DNA from: Microcella sp.
Lineage (GTDB): Bacteria > Actinomycetota > Actinomycetes > Actinomycetales > Microbacteriaceae
Direction of reading: 5' to 3'
DNA: 5,907 bases
NCBI GenBank assembly: GCA_020216895.1
Contig: JAIWOM010000103.1
Span: forward strand, 1 to 5,907
The notes below the pieces were generated by a model. That model searched no databases, was not told the origin of the DNA, and saw nothing but the letters and a program-made list of their open reading frames with translations. Position numbers and translations under genes: made by a program. Of this stretch, positions 4,790 through 5,907 are shown in pieces (the first letter of the stretch is position 1; every line of letters begins with the position of its first letter).

Positions 4790-5905
4790 ATGAAGATCGC
4801 CGTTCCGGCCGAGATCAAGAACAACGAGTCGCGGGTCGCGATCACGCCGCCGGGCGTGCACGACCTCGTCGCGGCCGGCCACGAGGTGATCATTCAGGCC
4901 GGAGCGGGTAGCGCCTCGTCGATCTCGGACGACGACTACCGTGCGCAGGGTGCCCGGATCGTGCCCGATGCGGCTTCCGCCTGGGGCGAGGCCGACATGG
5001 TGCTCAAGGTCAAGGAGCCCATCGCGTCGGAGTACGGCTACTTCCGCGACGGCCTCGTGCTGTTCACCTACCTGCACCTCGCCGCCGAGAGGGAGCTCAC
5101 CGAGGCCCTGCTCTCCAGCGGCGTCACCGGCATCGCGTACGAGACCGTGCAGCTGCCGACGCGCGCCCTGCCGCTGCTGGCCCCGATGAGCGAGGTCGCC
5201 GGACGCCTGGCACCGATCGTGGGTGCGACCGCGATGATGCGGCCGAACGGCGGCCCCGGCCTGCTCGTCTCGGGCGTGCCCGGCACCCACCCCGCCAACG
5301 TCGTCGTGCTCGGCGGCGGTGTCGCGGGCACCAGCGCGGTCGCCATGGCCGTCGGCATGGGGGCCCAGGTGACGGTGCTCGACACCAACATCCAGCGCCT
5401 GCGCGAGCTGGATGCTCTGTACAGCGGCCGCGTCAAGACCATCGCGTCGAACGGCTTCGAGATCGAGAAGGCGGCTGTGCAGGCCGACATGCTCATCGGC
5501 TCGGTGCTGATCCCCGGCGCGAAGGCGCCGAAGCTCGTCAGCAACGAGCTCGTCTCGCGCATGAAGCCGGGCAGCGTGCTCGTGGACATCGCCGTCGACC
5601 AGGGCGGCTGCTTCGCCGACACCCGGCCGACAACCCACGCGGAGCCGACCTTCGCCGTGCACAACAGCATCTTCTACTGCGTGGCCAACATGCCCGGCGC
5701 CGTGCCGTCGACCTCGACCTACGCGCTCACCAACGCGACCATGCCGTACGTGCGCGCGATCGCGAACCACGGCTGGCGCGACGCCCTCCGGGCCGACAGC
5801 GCTCTCGCCCTGGGCCTCAACACCCACGCCGGTGCGGTGACCAACGCCGGTGTCGCGGCGGCGCACGGCCTCGAGGCCGTCGCGGTCGCCGACGCGCTCG
5901 CCTAG
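4790..5905 (+). CDS. ald: Alanine dehydrogenase (NAD-dependent)
   Basis: This 371-residue cytoplasmic enzyme reversibly converts L-alanine, NAD+ and water to pyruvate, ammonia and NADH. It has the family's two-domain build: a split substrate domain (about 1-130 and 305-371) around a Rossmann NAD domain. Residues that I recall as important in the M. tuberculosis enzyme fall at identical numbers: Arg15 ('ESRVAITP') and Lys75 ('LKVKEP') for pyruvate, catalytic His96 ('TYLHLA') and Asp270 ('DIAVDQGG'). NAD contacts are the glycine loop 'GGGVAG' (175-180) and Asp198 at the end of the second strand ('TVLDTN'). Length equals that of the mycobacterial enzyme, and the protein is complete, ending in TAG at 5903-5905. 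The ATG has GAGGAG 6 bases upstream. It is divergent from the pot operon with a shared 256-base control region. The physiological direction, alanine use or ammonia assimilation, cannot be read from the sequence. No lesion is visible. Confidence 0.97.
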   Translation: MKIAVPAEIKNNESRVAITPPGVHDLVAAGHEVIIQAGAGSASSISDDDYRAQGARIVPDAASAWGEADMVLKVKEPIASEYGYFRDGLVLFTYLHLAAERELTEALLSSGVTGIAYETVQLPTRALPLLAPMSEVAGRLAPIVGATAMMRPNGGPGLLVSGVPGTHPANVVVLGGGVAGTSAVAMAVGMGAQVTVLDTNIQRLRELDALYSGRVKTIASNGFEIEKAAVQADMLIGSVLIPGAKAPKLVSNELVSRMKPGSVLVDIAVDQGGCFADTRPTTHAEPTFAVHNSIFYCVANMPGAVPSTSTYALTNATMPYVRAIANHGWRDALRADSALALGLNTHAGAVTNAGVAAAHGLEAVAVADALA

Positions 5906-5907
5906 CC

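Noticed and set aside
4600..4893. 97-codon minus-strand and 74-codon plus-strand (4566-4790) open frames in the divergent region
   Set aside because: Neither has a credible ribosome site or domain, and both cover the stretch that holds promoters and repeats. The minus-strand one begins inside ald.
3316..4911. 531-codon open frame on the plus strand across potD and into ald
   Set aside because: It is antisense to the whole binding-protein gene and then overlaps the start of ald out of frame. Composition is low-complexity (Val, Asp, Arg, Gly, Leu) and there is no plausible start context.
4718..5866. 382-codon open frame on the minus strand across ald
   Set aside because: It is antisense to a fully conserved alanine dehydrogenase and is His/Arg/Gly-rich with no family features.
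1..5907. Defence system, mobile element, toxin-antitoxin, biosynthetic cluster or CRISPR
   Set aside because: Every coding stretch is explained by housekeeping nitrogen transport and metabolism families, and no terminal repeats, array-like repeats or integrase/transposase motifs were seen on either strand.

Overview
The window is GC-rich throughout and carries five tightly packed, family-recognisable genes plus the tail of a sixth. Strong G/C third-position bias, GTG starts, GGAGG-type ribosome sites and the best-remembered homologues (asparaginase II family, a 371-residue alanine dehydrogenase numbered like the mycobacterial enzyme, a Tat-type solute-binding lipoprotein) point to a high-GC actinobacterium. 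A Microbacteriaceae-like organism is my best guess; the genus cannot be told from this sequence. I see no transposase, integrase, tRNA, rRNA, CRISPR array or other sign of an accessory island.

Layout. (1) Positions 2-319, plus strand: C-terminal part of an asparaginase II-family protein, cut by the window edge. It converges, across a 43-base gap, on (2) a minus-strand operon occupying 4533 down to 363. Its order of transcription is potD-like Tat lipoprotein (4533-3325), potA-like ATPase (3295-2075), potB-like permease (2071-1154) and potC-like permease (1157-363). The gaps are 29 bases, 3 bases and a 4-base overlap, so this is almost certainly one transcript with translational coupling of the last three genes. 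(3) Positions 4534-4789 are a 256-base divergent control region, the only sizeable non-coding stretch and clearly more A/T-rich in its middle. It holds candidate promoters for both sides, inverted and direct repeats and a possible GlnR-like site. (4) Positions 4790-5905, plus strand: complete alanine dehydrogenase (ald).

Together the genes describe nitrogen and carbon scavenging. The Pot system would import polyamines (putrescine or spermidine-like amines) with ATP, the asparaginase-family enzyme would release ammonia from asparagine, and alanine dehydrogenase interconverts alanine with pyruvate and ammonia. The shared divergent region suggests, but does not prove, that polyamine uptake and alanine metabolism are controlled together.

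I looked for an undescribed system and did not find one. The genes are ordinary members of known families. The observations most worth checking are in the divergent control region and in the substrate pocket of the binding protein.
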